64,000 nucleotides of DNA from Bursaphelenchus xylophilus (GCA_904066235.2 CAJFCV020000002.1:2046001-2110000), one strand, 5' to 3'. Counted from the first letter of the stretch, positions 1 through 10,956 are shown. Notes: generated by a model from the letters alone, not told the origin. Translations and numbers: made by a program.

Positions 1-45
1 GGTCTAGTGCAATATAAAATTGATCAAAACCTTTACCTTTTCCAG

Positions 46-187
46 ACACCGAGGAATTCCGACTCTCCGTACGATACGACCATTCCTCGGACATTCGATA
101 TACATCGCAGCGGTAACTACGCTAACATTCGGAGGGCTTGGTGCAATGATAGGTTCGTACAACTGTCTCCGGGTGGTTCGTGATTAA
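46..187 (+). CDS. 3'-terminal exon of an unidentified gene (partial)
   Basis: A TTTTCCAG acceptor ends at 45 and is followed by a stretch ending in stop codons at 181-183 (frame from 46) or 185-187 (frame from 47), with AATAAA at 227-232 as a likely polyadenylation signal. The true frame cannot be fixed without the upstream exons. I prefer the frame from 47: it gives about 46 residues with a hydrophobic, glycine-rich segment and a basic end (GSYNCLRVVRD), as in the last membrane helix of a small membrane protein. The gene is tail-to-tail with the rsr-2-like gene, the two stops lying only about 120 bp apart. Product not recognised. Confidence 0.5.
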
Positions 188-226
188 GTTTGTCCTGTTC
201 ATTGTTATTGTTGTGTATTATAGGTG

Positions 227-232
227 AATAAA
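227..232 (+). terminator. Poly(A) signal AATAAA of the leftmost gene
   Basis: A canonical AATAAA lies 40 bp after the stop codon of the terminal exon. No exact AATAAA was seen on the minus strand after the convergent rsr-2-like stop at 308; variants such as GATAAA occur there. Confidence 0.55.
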
Positions 233-307
233 TCCTCCAAATCATTGTTACAACATTTATCTGGGATAAAAAATAGAGCGTGAATGGGAGATTTAGTGGA
301 ACGTGGG

Positions 308-1772
308 TTATCGTGAAGACTTCTTGGACTTTTTGGATTTCTTGTGCTTTCGCTTGCGTCGTTTCTGAAAGTAAATTGGGTTAGAAGGTAGAATACATCA
401 TATTAAACACAATTGGAATAAAAAATACAATTTCAACGAAAAAAATTATATTATCCATGACCAAAAAATCTAAAAACTAAACTAAAATCGCAGGAAAAAA
501 ATAAGGAAATAGTGTCAAATACACATATAAGAAAGGAAACTTCTATTTCACAGTATTTTCCATCCGGTATTACCTAAACTTCAACAAAAAACTAAAATCT
601 TACCCTCTCTTCCTCACTGTCCTCGGAATCGCTTGAATCTGAGCTGGAACTCGACGAAGATGAGGAAGAAGACGACGACGAATCTTCTGAACTTGACTCT
701 TGCTTTCTCCTCTTCTTATGTTTCTTCCTTTTATCGTCTTTTTCTTCCTTCTTCTTTCGTTGCTCTTTCTTCTGCTTTTTGGCCTCTTTTTCTGCTCGAA
801 TCTGCTCTAACAGCTTCTTTTTCAATGCCATTTCGGGATCTTCGTCTTCTTCCTCCTTCAGAGCAGCTTCTGCTTGGTCACCGGGCTTTTTCATACTGAA
901 AAATTAAGAGTAACCAGGGGAAATTGTATTATTCATCCTTAGTAACACAAACAGAACAAAAATTCGAAAAATATCTGTCGCTATGTGTTGCAGAATACGC
1001 CCAAACATTACACAAAGCTTCTACATGCTATCTAAAATCCAAACACAAAACATAAGACTTACTTTGCCATCGAAGTTCCTTCAACAAAGTCTGATCGTAT
1101 CCCGAACGCCTTCCGGAACCGATCCCTTTTATCCTTGGCAACTTTAGCTCGAGAATGGCTGTTCCGAATGTCCAATTCATGGTCAAGGTTCATTCTTCCA
1201 CTCTCGAATTCCTCGAACAACAATTTTCGGTATTCACCAACTTTTGTGTCAATTTCCTCTTGAGCTGACCCCTGAAACAGAGCAAGGTAATAATACTGCC
1301 AAAACAGAGTATAAACCAATTCAAAATCGTTCGGGAAGCCGAAAAAACGTCTTATCATTTGGAGGCTATCTAAAAATCAAGAAAACACTGAAAAAATAGA
1401 GACTTACCTCATTTTCCATCAGATCTTGAAGTTCCATACATTTGATCTCAATTCTTCTTTTATATTCGTGATCCAATAGCTCCAAATTTGGCTTCTTGTT
1501 GACCTCGGCTTCTGCTTTGGCGATATCGTCTTCTGTGTTGTAGGTCTTCCTTTGCTGAAAAAAAGAAAAGTTCAAAATTATCTTATCCATGGCATTTGAT
1601 GCCTAACAAATGGTTGAACGTTTCAGCAAAGATTTAGAATACTCTAAACATCGTAAAAAACCAAGAAAACAGTCAAACTTACTCTAGAGAAGTTCAGAGC
1701 CGATAAATTCGCTTGAACATAGCCGGATGTGCCTGTCCCTCTAGCTGTTTGAACTCCGATTCCGTTATACAT
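308..1772 (-). CDS. rsr-2: SRRM2/Cwc21-family spliceosomal protein (RSR-2-like)
   Basis: Five phase-consistent exons, read on the minus strand: 1772-1683, 1554-1408, 1271-1063, 895-604 and 364-308, giving 264 residues. All donors are GTAAG-type and all acceptors end in TTTCAG or TTCAG. The start [20 protein letters not shown] is the hallmark N-terminus of SRRM2/Cwc21 proteins, which bind U5/Prp8 at the catalytic spliceosome. A cwf21 domain follows at about residues 47-95 ([20 protein letters not shown]), then a conserved [13 protein letters not shown] stretch. Next come a charged Lys/Glu region, a long serine tract rich in S, D and E, and a basic [18 protein letters not shown] tail. The RS-like tail is short for the family, so a further alternative exon is possible. 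Expected in nuclear speckles and spliceosomes. Transcribed divergently from the receptor gene at 2277. The symbol rests on recalled similarity to C. elegans RSR-2. Confidence 0.88.
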
Positions 1773-2276
1773 TGCGGTAACTGGCTGGTGACAAAGTAAC
1801 AGCAAGAAAATTCCACCAGACCGCAAGAAATTTCTTCACAGACAAAAATTTTTCTTCTTTTTGCGAAACACGCAGGGAAAATCAATAGTGGCACTTCGTT
1901 GTTGCGGAGTGTCACAAATTATGAAAGGGCCGAAAATGACTGGAAAAAGCTGTAAGAAGATGGAAAGTGTAATTTAGAAGTGATAATGGATCATTACAAT
2001 CGAAAAATTTGAATAATGACGTCATTATGACATATTTTTTGGAATATATTTTACTATTTATTTTTTGATGACAAAGATGCCCTAAAAAAATTCGAGAACG
2101 ACCTTCGACTTGTCGTCAGTATTTTTACCTCACATTCTCATGTTTTTTTTCCTTCTTCAACATTTGTTTGAACATGTGTAGGCATCAAACATGCCTGGGA
2201 ATCTAATTTAATATTCAAATTTTCGAAAATTCGAAAAAATTGCGATGTTGACGCACTCAAAACCCCTCTCTCTTTC
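1773..2276. promoter_or_regulatory. Divergent promoter region between the rsr-2-like and receptor genes
   Basis: These 504 bp separate two opposed start codons and must hold both 5' UTRs and both promoters. A weak CAG lies a few bases upstream of the 1772 start on the minus strand and could be a trans-splice site. No SL or core promoter motif can be assigned with confidence. Confidence 0.4.
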
Positions 2277-5200
2277 ATGGAGAAGCCAGTGATAAAAGTG
2301 ATTTATCCAAATGAGTTTCCTTCGGTCAATCCGAACTGTTATTCGACCACGGGATTGGGGAGGACCGCGCAGTGCTTGTATCCCGGAATGATGGTGGAGG
2401 TAAGGCGACTGTGGTCCTTGATATTGCCACAACTTGGTAGAAGTTTTAAAATAGAGCTCGCCAAACAGTATGCCATAGTTTTCGATATTCTTTTTGCTGA
2501 AAACTTCAAAATTTTGATAAATTTTTGGATGGTAATTCAACTTTCAACTTTATTGCGCTAGACAAATTGCCTGTGCGCCATGATCGTCCGGTTCGGTGGT
2601 GAATCGGTCAGGATTCGTTAGAAACAGTACTGGCACGAAATTTAAATGTTTTTTGTCCTATTGGTTTTAAAAAAAACGAAATTTTTCTTGGTATGAAAAT
2701 TTCGGGCTCTAATAAATAGATGATGATCGATTTTTTCCGAGTGGAATTCGAGAAGTTACGGCTGACAAAAACTTTTTCGTCTCTCCTAATTTTATGTACT
2801 CTCTAGCGCCGTTTAATATCTCCGCTGCTGAAAAGTTACTTTTTAGAAAATTGTAATTTCAATGGACGAAAAGGGTACAAAAAAATTTCGTTACAGATCA
2901 TGACTTTATTGGCAAACACAATGAACGTTGACATTAGGAAAGTGCCTGCTGGCGTTCCAGAAAATATCACCGATTTGCAAGCCTACGAACTTCAAAGATA
3001 TGCTGTGGTATGTAGTGACTTTTTCTTCCAATTGAAAAATATTTTCTGGGTTTTTTACAGGAATTCAAAAGATTAAAAAATAAAAATTATACGCATTCAG
3101 TCTGTCGAGAAAGTAATGCGGATTTGTCACAGCAAAGTGTCACGCCTTGTCACAGTCGCGCACCAAATCACCAGCCGCGGCAAGCCGTCGGAAAGCGATG
3201 ATGGGTGATTGCAAGGCGTGACAATTCCACATTATTTTCCCAACGGACTGATAACACAATTTATCTATTTGCAAAATTAAAAAAAAAAGTACTTTGGGAG
3301 TCAAAGACCAGGAGTGGCCATTGGCCGTTTTTATAGCCGGGCTTGGACTTTTTAAAACTCCGATATTTTTGGAGCCTTGCCGGTGACTCGTTGTTTTCAA
3401 GCCCGTCCTCAAAAAGGTCTGATCCGTCCATTTTACCAGTCCGTTTTCGATGCCGCTGGAGTGAATTCGGTGACCTACACTTTACCAAAAAGTAAGGACG
3501 TTAACGACAGCCCAAAAAAATCTATTTCACTGAGCACAAAGCCGAAAATTTTACAGTACAAAGTTAACTTCTTTTTCTCACAGTGCATGTCGCCGAAATA
3601 ACTCCAGCGTTTTTCTAAACGGACTAGTAAAGACTTCCATCCCATGTGTCAGATAAGTATTGCTAATGCTTTGTCTCACTGTATTTTTCCAGCAAAACGA
3701 CACAATTGATGAGGAGATGATGAGATATGTGGAAGAGGGACGCGCCGACACTATTGCCTATCCATTTCAAAGAACCCGATCGAGAACAGAACGAGTTCTA
3801 TTCAGTCATAAGCTTTACACAGTATGTCTTATTTTTCTCGAAAAAATCATCATGCATCACGGAAATATTTTTTCGTATTTTAGGCCAAACTTTTTCTGTT
3901 CCATCGGCACTTCCACGAGAACGAAAGCAGACAATGGTCGTTTTTTCAAGTCTATGACGATCGACTGTGGATGCTGATTGGGCTGATTTTGCTGGCGCAG
4001 ATGTTCTTTTATGTGTTCCACAATGCGGTCGAACATGGTTTGGATCTGAGGAGCATTGGAGATGTAGGAGATTTTAAAGATGTGGAATAACTCATCGAAT
4101 TCTAAATACACTGTTTGCGGCGGTTTTTAAAGAAAGTTTTTTGCAAGAGAGTAGGCAAAATTATGAGACTGGAGAGAGTAATTGAAGAAATTCTCGAAGT
4201 TCGACGCTCAGATTTTGATGAAACTTGGCACAAGTCTACAGCTATATTTCCTATGAAATATGCAATACCCTCAGCTCGCGCGTTACTGAAGCTACCGAGA
4301 TTTTTAGCCCGAAAGTTGTCAGAAATACAACATTTTTTTTCGAATTTTAACATTAAAAGTTTCATGCCTATGTTTAACTGGCAGAAAGATGGCCAAAAAG
4401 CGTTATTCTCTCTGACCACTCACCGTGTTTCGCGTGCTCTCTCGGCGGCAAAGGACGTTGAGTATTTCGACCGCCGTTGCAAAGTGCGAGCTAAAACTGC
4501 CAGGGTTTGATATTTGGCCAATACATGAAGCGTGTGCAAAATTTAAAATAAAATTTTAGCGTTGCAGTTCTCTCTTTAAAAGACAATTTTTTTAAAGCAT
4601 ATACTTATATGCTTTCAAAAGCTAGCTTACGCATTGCAGAAACAACGGAGATTTTGAGGTCGAGAGTTTATCTCTGAAAGATATGTCTTTCTTTTGGCGC
4701 AGAAATGAAGCTTCTTCAAAAACTCATTCGTTTTCGAGCGAAATTTGTAGGATTTTGGCCAAAGGAAGGTTAAAAAAAGAATCTGTTTGCTCTCGACATT
4801 TTATGCGCTCTCTCGCTGACAGATATCGCTGAAAATCTGTAAAGCGCATACAAAGATTCCAAGGGATTTTCATAATTTGCAATATAGATTTCACCATGTG
4901 TCAAAACCTTCAGGCTTTCTGGTACTCGATCCAAATCCACCTTGGCCGACCAGTTCAAGGGCAACATACCACGACTGCTGTCCGATTCAACATGGTTTCC
5001 GTCTCTTTTATGCATGTAGCCATTGTACTGGGATTATACAGTTCGTGGATCGTCTCTCAAAGGTTTCATAAGCATGATGAGCTGCTGTCCGGTTGGGCAG
5101 ATGTATTCCAGGTAATTAACCATTTTGATGGCTCTGGAAATCTTGGATTTTCATGATTCTGATGGAATTAAGGACTGTGTTCTATCTTTTCAGCGGCTGG

Positions 5201-7518
5201 ATAAAGGAAACATGTACTTGGCTCTTCCGAAAGACGACTTCTTCTACGAAAGGCTGATGGAAGCAGAGGCTCATCCATTCACCTCGTTACATGAGCTGTA
5301 TCAGAGTAAGGAAAATTAAAATATGTACTAGTATTTTTATAAAGTGTGTAGACTTTTTTCCTCCTTTTATCGCAAATGCGCAATGAATTTTGCTTTTTTT
5401 TGCAAATTTTGGCATTAAAAGTTTTAATCCAATTTTTACCGTAGAGGTCAATTCTTCCCCAAAAAATCATTTTTTTCCGCTCAAAACTGGCAGAAATGCA
5501 ACCAAAAAGTTTATTTCTTTCTGACCGCTCTCTGTGTTTTCCATACTCTCTCCGCGGTAAAGGTCGTTGAATATCTCGGCTGTCCATGCAAGGCGCTAGC
5601 TGAAATTTTCAGGAATTATTATTCTTGACATGCGTACAAAGTTTTTCAAAAAAATCCCACTTGAAAGCCTTCCCTTGTTAGCCACAAAAAGTCTACGCAG
5701 TTTTGAGAAATCATGGTACAGCGGGGGACCTGATCCAATGGCTAAAAACATACCATTTTGTATCCGGGAAGTATAAAAAAATGTGGCAAAATACCTCCCT
5801 CTCCAAGTGAAAAAAACGCTCTTTTTGTGAGGGAAAGGGCGCGCCCTCCTCCAAAATGAAGTTTTTCACTTGTAGGGGGAATCATTTTCCCACATTTTTG
5901 ATGCTTCCGGGACGCAAAATCGTACGGTATTTGCTACTGGATCGGGTCTGTCACTGTAGCAAGCGATTTTCCAACATGGTCTTGCAGAAAAGCCCTCCAT
6001 AATCAAGTTCTGCCCTAATCAGCGGGAATGCCTGAGCTGGGCCAACTCTTCGAACGCACTCTTCCCACTTCTCGATGAAAGCACTCTTCATAGGGCTATG
6101 AAATTTTACTGCAAGATTGTCCCACCGAAACATCCAATGCTGGAGATGAATGCCCGTTTAATCTTCAAGAAAGGCGATGAACAGTTGATGGAGAAGTTTG
6201 ATGAGGCTATTCAGAAAAACGAGTTCATGCTGAAGATGATCCATAATCGATATGTCAGTCGGATTCAGGAGCCTCCTGAGCTGTGTCGAGAAAAGCCGTC
6301 AGGTAAAAGGGGGCTTTTTATTGGGTCATTTTATCAGTTTGTCGGGAAAATAATGAGCGCAATATCGCTTCGTGAAACGAAAAAATGGGACAGGGTGTCC
6401 ACTATTTTCTCGACAGGCTGATAACTTGACCTTTCTGAGTAGTACCTTTCTCAGAAAGGTCAAGTTATCAGTTGAGCTAGAGCTACATTTCCAAGAGACG
6501 CTCTAAAACCTCCCGTATGCGCTGTTCTAATCCCAAATCTTTTTTATCGCAAGCTCCATCGTGCAATGTCACAGGCTCTAAACAAAATGAATACGGCGAT
6601 TTTCGCTCCAAAATTTTCGCCATTTTATTCGAAATAGGGTTATCCGCATATCTGATTTGGGAGGCGAATTAAAAAGCGTCGGCGCATCTTTCGGACGCAT
6701 CGGACTGCCGTGGAGAGTCGGGAAATGTCAGCAAATTCTCGAGTTTTCCGTATATAGAAATTAGAAGATGTACTGGATAGATACAAGCCTGGGTTTCGTC
6801 TAGAGCGGCTGACTCGTCTTGAACTTTGAAGGAATGAATGAATCATGAGATAAAATGGAATTTGTAGGGTGGTAAAAGCAGTAAGGCTCGACTTGGAATT
6901 TTCCATACTCCTTTATCAGCCTGTCGGGAAAATAATGAAAAAAGTGTCGCTGCGCCGATTGCGTCGCTGAAGTGAAAAACAATTTGATTTTGCCGCGATA
7001 CAAGTCATGTCTTCGGCGGCGATGCAGTTTTTTAATGCGTCATATGCGCCTATTATCAGTCTGTCGGGAAAATAATGTGGATTTGTCGTGCCTTGGAGCC
7101 ACCCATCATCGCTTTGTGACGGTTAGGCGCGGGATGGACATTTAGTGACAAGGCATTTTATTGCGACAAATTCACATTATTTTCCCGACAAACTGATCAA
7201 AGACGACTTCTTACTTACTGAATTGACCGAGGAAATATCATAAGAAGAAGTCGAATTAGAGAAAAGTGTCCTGAACAATAGCAAGAAATCGGCGTAAAAT
7301 TTCGCTCTAGAAAAAGTTATAAAAGGGACTCAAAATGGTGTAAACCTTTGGTAAATCCTCTTAATTTTAATTTTTCAGTCGACCAACCCTATCAAGGGCT
7401 TTTTACGATCTACACCTGCTTGATGATCACCGCCAGTTTGGCCTGTTGCATCGAAATCCTTGTGGCTAAAAGGAAATGTACCCCAAATGCGGCGTTCAGG
7501 TCTAACTCTAATAAATGA
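2277..7518 (+). CDS. Ionotropic glutamate receptor-like channel without amino-terminal domain
   Basis: Eight exons join in phase: 2277-2399, 2897-3007, 3693-3821, 3884-4063, 4914-5111, 5194-5305, 5988-6302 and 7379-7518, giving 435 residues. The start matches the ligand-binding S1 lobe of worm IR-type receptors (VNPNCYSTTGLGRTAQCLYP). Arg109 in TRSR sits where the TxxR arginine contacts a ligand carboxylate. M1 is about 150-170, a short pore-loop segment (FWYSIQIHLGRP) 183-194, M3 about 206-229, the S2 lobe follows, and M4 is 398-419 before a short cytoplasmic tail. There is no amino-terminal (LIVBP-like) domain and no SYTANLAAF motif in M3, as in divergent nematode GLR-like and insect IR proteins. 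Expected at the plasma membrane as a ligand-gated cation channel subunit; ligand unknown. An in-frame ATG further upstream was not found, and no signal peptide is evident, so a missed 5' exon is possible. Introns 2, 4, 6 and 7 contain MITEs or dispersed repeats. Confidence 0.85.
3097..3251. mobile_element. TCAGTCTGTCGGG MITE, subtype 2, in receptor intron 2
   Basis: The ends are inverted (TCAGTCTGTCGAGAAAGTAA and its diverged complement ending CCCAACGGACTGA). The interior carries the subtype-2 signature GCGATGATGG near the right side and CCAGCCGCGG in the middle. Confidence 0.75.
4137..4525 (+). repeat. Dispersed repeat E (AAACTTGGCAC / CTGGCAGAAA), receptor intron 4
   Basis: This copy contains TTTTGATGAAACTTGGCACA, then GTTTCATGCCTA, ACTGGCAGAAAGATGGCCAA and a run near GTGCTCTCTCGGCGGCAAAG. 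The same blocks in the same order recur near 5330, 7515 and 9640 and, more diverged, near 2730, 29640 and 32700. It does not encode a protein I recognise; its ORFs are shadows. Confidence 0.6.
5316..5640 (+). repeat. Dispersed repeat E, receptor intron 6
   Basis: It carries the AAAAGTTTTAATCC, AAACTGGCAGAAATGCAACC and TCTCTCCGCGGTAAAGGTCG blocks shared with the copies near 4137 and 9640. Its left part starts with a TTTTTATAAAGTGTGTAGAC block resembling the end of the TATTTTCATAAAGTGC element. Confidence 0.55.
5719..5956. mobile_element. CAGTG-type foldback MITE, copy 1, in receptor intron 6
   Basis: A 238-bp element beginning CAGCGGGGGACCTGATCCAA, with its complement ending at GTCACTG, flanked on both sides by TA. 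The arms contain CATTTTGTATCCGGGAAGTA and CTCCCTCTCCAAGTG blocks. TA duplication and CAGTG/CACTG ends fit a non-autonomous Tc1/mariner element. Its right end lies 31 bp upstream of exon 7. Confidence 0.85.
6334..6421. mobile_element. Short TCAGTCTGTCGGG MITE in receptor intron 7
   Basis: An internally deleted 88-bp copy with ends TCAGTTTGTCGGGAAAATAA and CGACAGGCTGA, flanked by TA on both sides. Its right end overlaps the left arm of the 22-bp hairpin at 6418-6471. Confidence 0.65.
6418..6471. repeat. Perfect 22-bp inverted repeat (hairpin)
   Basis: Arms 6418-6439 and 6450-6471 are exact reverse complements (starting CTGATAACTTGACC) with a 10-nt loop. It sits in receptor intron 7 and abuts a MITE end. 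Confidence 0.85.
6916..7050. mobile_element. TCAGTCTGTCGGG MITE, right end truncated
   Basis: The left end TCAGCCTGTCGGGAAAATAA follows TA. The interior matches subtype 1 (GTGTCGCTGCGCCGATTG, TTTGATTTTGCCGCGA). The right terminus is lost where the next MITE begins at 7056. Confidence 0.65.
7056..7196. mobile_element. TCAGTCTGTCGGG MITE, subtype 2, in receptor intron 7
   Basis: Intact ends TCAGTCTGTCGGGAAAATAA and CCCGACAAACTGA. The interior has CATCATCGCTTTG as in other subtype-2 copies. It is the third member of this family within about 900 bp of the intron. Confidence 0.8.
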
Positions 7519-8359
7519 AACTTGGCATAAATTTAGAGTTATTTTTTGGACGCATGCGAGAATGCCAGCTCGTTTTTGCGGAAACGTCCGAGATTTTTAG
7601 GTCAAGGGTTATAAGAAATGTAAATACTTTTTGCCAATTTTAATAGGAAAAGTTTCATGCCTATATAAATTTACTATAGAAGGTAATATTTCCACAAAAA
7701 AAATTATTTTTCCGCACGAAACTGTCAAAAGCGAAGGCTAAAACTTTCAGAAATTTTTATGTGTCATAAGCCCGATGTGTGTGCGATGTTTAACGAAAAT
7801 CTGAACGTCTCGCTTGAGGTACCAATTCCATTATCAGATGAAAGGAAAACGGTTGAATTTTATTTTTTATTTACTTATCCAATAAACAATAAATTATTGG
7901 AAGTTTAATCTTTTTGGCAAACTTTTGGGGACAACGAATCCACATTACTTTCCCCACAGGTTGACGAAAACTGTATATTTTTTCGGCTGGTACGGCACCG
8001 CTACATAAATTTTGAGAAAATTACTTTTTTAGGGTGACCGAAAACATTGAGTTCAACCGTAGATAAATCAGCGCGAGCAGTGCGAAAAATGGAATTTAGC
8101 CGGGGACACCGACGATTTTTTGTAATTAAAAAATGGCGGCACTGTAGGCTTTGAACTTGAAAGTGGAATCCAAGAAGATTGATTTTATAATACGTAGTTC
8201 TCGATTTGGCCGATGGTTTTAATTCAAGATTGTTTGGCTTTGAAGGTTATATTTTATCCTATGTTCATCGTGGTCGAATTAGAAGGCTCACAGGGAAATT
8301 TTTATCGAACTGCGACGCTCAGATTTTGCCTAGCTATTGTGGTATTTTTATCATTTTTA
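7519..8359. other. 3' flank of the receptor gene; repeat E copy
   Basis: AATAAA overlaps the end of the coding region at 7510-7515, and another occurs at 7881-7886, either of which could serve the receptor mRNA. Between about 7515 and 7790 is a diverged copy of dispersed repeat E (ATAAATGAAACTTGGCATAA, GTTTCATGCCTA). Nothing protein-coding was recognised. Confidence 0.45.
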
Positions 8360-8513
8360 TCACTCTGTCGGGAAAATAATGAGCACTCTGTCGCATCAAA
8401 AATCGTATCACTGCCGAGAAAATGAATTGTGTCGTGGTAAAATCGAATTGCTTTTCACTCAGCGAGGCGATCTGCGCAGCAACATTATGCCCTTTTTTTT
8501 CCCGACAGACTGA
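8360..8513. mobile_element. TCAGTCTGTCGGG MITE, subtype 1
   Basis: 154 bp with ends TCACTCTGTCGGGAAAATAA and CCCGACAGACTGA, flanked by TA on both sides. The interior has CTCTGTCGCATCAAAAATCG and GCCGAGAAAATGAATTGTG, defining subtype 1. Confidence 0.85.
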
Positions 8514-8551
8514 TATTTTCAAGCTTTGGGATCGAGAGAGAGCAATATTGG

Positions 8552-8652
8552 TATTTTCATAAAGTGCATGGACATTTTTCAATTTCGCGCAGTGCATTTT
8601 GAACCTTTTCCCACGCTTGTCGCAAGCGCTCTGTGCATTTTTCGTCATCTTG
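8552..8652. mobile_element. TATTTTCATAAAGTGC element, left half
   Basis: It begins TATTTTCATAAAGTGCATGG, the terminus also seen at 10525 and 49052, and includes a GTGCATTTTGAAC stretch. It lies between two TCAGTCTGTCGGG MITEs. Confidence 0.5.
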
Positions 8653-8653
8653 A

Positions 8654-8808
8654 TCAGTCTGTCGGGAAAAAATGAGCTTAATGTCGCTGCGCCAGTTGTG
8701 TCGCTGAAGTGAAAGGCAATTTGATTTTGCCGCGATACAATCTATTTTTATATGCGGTGATACGATTTTTAATGCGACATTATGCCCATTATCTTCCCGA
8801 CAGACTGA
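8654..8808. mobile_element. TCAGTCTGTCGGG MITE, subtype 1
   Basis: 155 bp, ends TCAGTCTGTCGGGAAAAAAT and CCCGACAGACTGA, with the interior reversed relative to the 8360 copy. Only the MITE was recognised here. Confidence 0.8.
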
Positions 8809-10368
8809 CAACTTGACATTTCAGAAGATTAGTTGTGTTTTTTTTTCATTTTTACTATTGTCAAATGTCTGTTTTTTAGCGTACAAAGCTTGGTTGAGCA
8901 CTCACGTCACCGCTGTTTATCGCTTCCTTTTCCAACTACACTCCTCGTATCAGCGATCAGCCTTAATCCGTTCCTCAAATCATGAGGGTTTGTAGGCTTA
9001 GTTTGGCTGTTACAGAAGTGAGCAAAACCCCTTGTTGATCGTTCAGTTTTGGTATCAGCTTTTGGTGTTTTTGGGATGGGGAGTGATATGACCTTGCTTC
9101 TTATTCAAACCTCCTAAAATACATTGATTTTGTATTTTACGACGAGAGAAAACAGCGGGAAACTCGTGAAAATACAAGGTGGACCACTCAAAACTCCCAA
9201 CCTCTTTTCAGCTATTTCTCCGGCAATTATGCACCAATTTCTTTAAAATTTATACCAAATTGTAGCGGAGACACCCCATTACTCGCCCACTAAATGTAGC
9301 CCGTCTAAGTTCACGGAGGCAGCCGTACTGACCTTTGACATTTTCATTCCGAATTTTGGACCCCAAAACCGGTGAAACCTACAAGATTAGAAAAGATATT
9401 CTATTATATGATAGCGTCTGTTTTTTGTCTGTGAAAATGTAACGTCGTAGACAAAATCGAAGCGTTGCGCTTGAAGTTTTTCCCCGTTTATTCCATGCCC
9501 CAAACTTTAACTGTTTGCCATTCAAATCCGCGTGATCAGAACTGTTGCTCTCGAAAATGTTTTTGTCGCGTTGGGCTGGGATTTCCATTAATTTTCTCCG
9601 AATTTTATGCATAACCAGCTCAAACTAACAAGGAAAGTGCTCGAAATGAGATGCTCAGATTTTAATGAAACTTGGTACAAATTTAGAGCTATTTTTTCTA
9701 TGGAATTTGAGAGATTTCTCTCTCACGGTTTGTAGAAACGAGCAGGATTTTTTTGGTGGAAAATTGACAGAAGATTGACTCTTTTTTGGCGATCATTGGG
9801 CACAAACAATTCATGCCTATTTCTACTGTAGAGTATAATGTTTTCACAAAAAATCACTTTTTTCCTGACGAAACTGGCAGAGATATAGCCAAAAAATGTT
9901 TTTTCACTTACCGCTCTCCGCATATCGCGCACTCTCTGTAAATCCGAATATCCAAATCTGACGAATCCGGAGGAATTCACTTATTCATGACCCATTTAAT
10001 TTTCGAATTCCCTTTGGACCGTAAACTCCCTCACAATTCGCGGAAAAATTTTTAACCGGAAATTGCGGGTTGAATAGCAATTCATTATTTATCACCCATT
10101 TTCCGTTTTGAAACACCTTTTTTCGGTACATGAACTGGTAATTTAATTATTTTTTTTGATGATATGCATGTTGATTCACATGGTCTTTGGACGGGAATTT
10201 TTTAATAATCGATTTTTGACCTTTGAAGTTTTAAAGCGGTTTACTGTAGCATGCCTCTGTTAAAAGAGATAATTCGGGCGTAAAATACAACAAAAGTTTA
10301 GAAAAGAATTCGCTTCTTATCTTCTGTAGGCGATGATGACTTCTTGCGTCCATAAAATCAAAAATGAG
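8809..10368. other. Gene-free stretch with one repeat E copy
   Basis: No exon with convincing splice sites was found. A copy of dispersed repeat E occupies about 9640-9975 (TTTTAATGAAACTTGGTACA, TTCATGCCTATTTCTACTGT, GAAACTGGCAGAGATATAGC). The rest is unremarkable AT-rich sequence. Confidence 0.45.
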
Positions 10369-10516
10369 TCAGACCGTCGGGAAAATAATGAGCACTCTGT
10401 CGCATCGAAAATGGCATTGAAAGTGAGTTGTGTCGCGAGAAAATCAAATCGTTTTTTCACCAAACTGTTTTTTCAGCATAGCGACAGTATGCTCTCATTA
10501 TGTCCAGGCAAACTGA
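10369..10516. mobile_element. TCAGTCTGTCGGG MITE, subtype 1, decayed right end
   Basis: Starts TCAGACCGTCGGGAAAATAA. The right end is degraded to CTCATTATGTCCAGGCAAAC before TGA. Confidence 0.7.
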
Positions 10517-10524
10517 AATATGTT

Positions 10525-10790
10525 TTATTTTCATAAAGTGCATGGACAATTTAATTTTGGTCACTGTCCGCACCTTGCACAAAGAAAAACGTTTTCGGTT
10601 TTCGCACTGTGCATTTTGAAATTAGTTTTTTTCTCACTGTGCATTTGAAGTGTCGCTGCGACAAAAACAAGTTTTTTGGAGGTTTACATTGTGCAAAAAA
10701 ATGCGCTGTGCGTTGGCGAAAAGTTCGGTAGGAAAAGGTTCAAAAGCACTGTGCGAAAGGCAAAAAATGTCGATGAGCTTTATGAAAATT
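10525..10790. mobile_element. TATTTTCATAAAGTGC foldback element
   Basis: The left end TATTTTCATAAAGTGCATGG is answered by a diverged complement near 10765-10790 (AAAAAATGTCGATGAGCTTT). Several GTGCATTTTGAA and GCACTGTGC motifs lie inside, as in the copy at 49052. Confidence 0.65.
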
Positions 10791-10796
10791 CAAATT

Positions 10797-10956
10797 TACG
10801 TCTCTCGGGAAAGTAATGCGCACAATATCACTGCTCCGATTGCGTCGTTGAGCTAAATAAAAAAGCAATTTGATTTTGTCGCGACACAATTCATTGTCTC
10901 GGTGGCGATGCGATTTTTGATGCAACAGAGTGCTCATTATTTTCCCGGCAGACTGA
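10797..10956. mobile_element. TCAGTCTGTCGGG MITE, subtype 1, decayed left end
   Basis: The right end CCCGGCAGACTGA is followed by TA. The left end is diverged (GTCTCTCGGGAAAGTAATGC). Confidence 0.7.

Noticed and set aside
633..899. Plus-strand ORF of 88 codons
   Set aside because: It is the antisense of the acidic/serine-rich exon 4 of the rsr-2-like gene.
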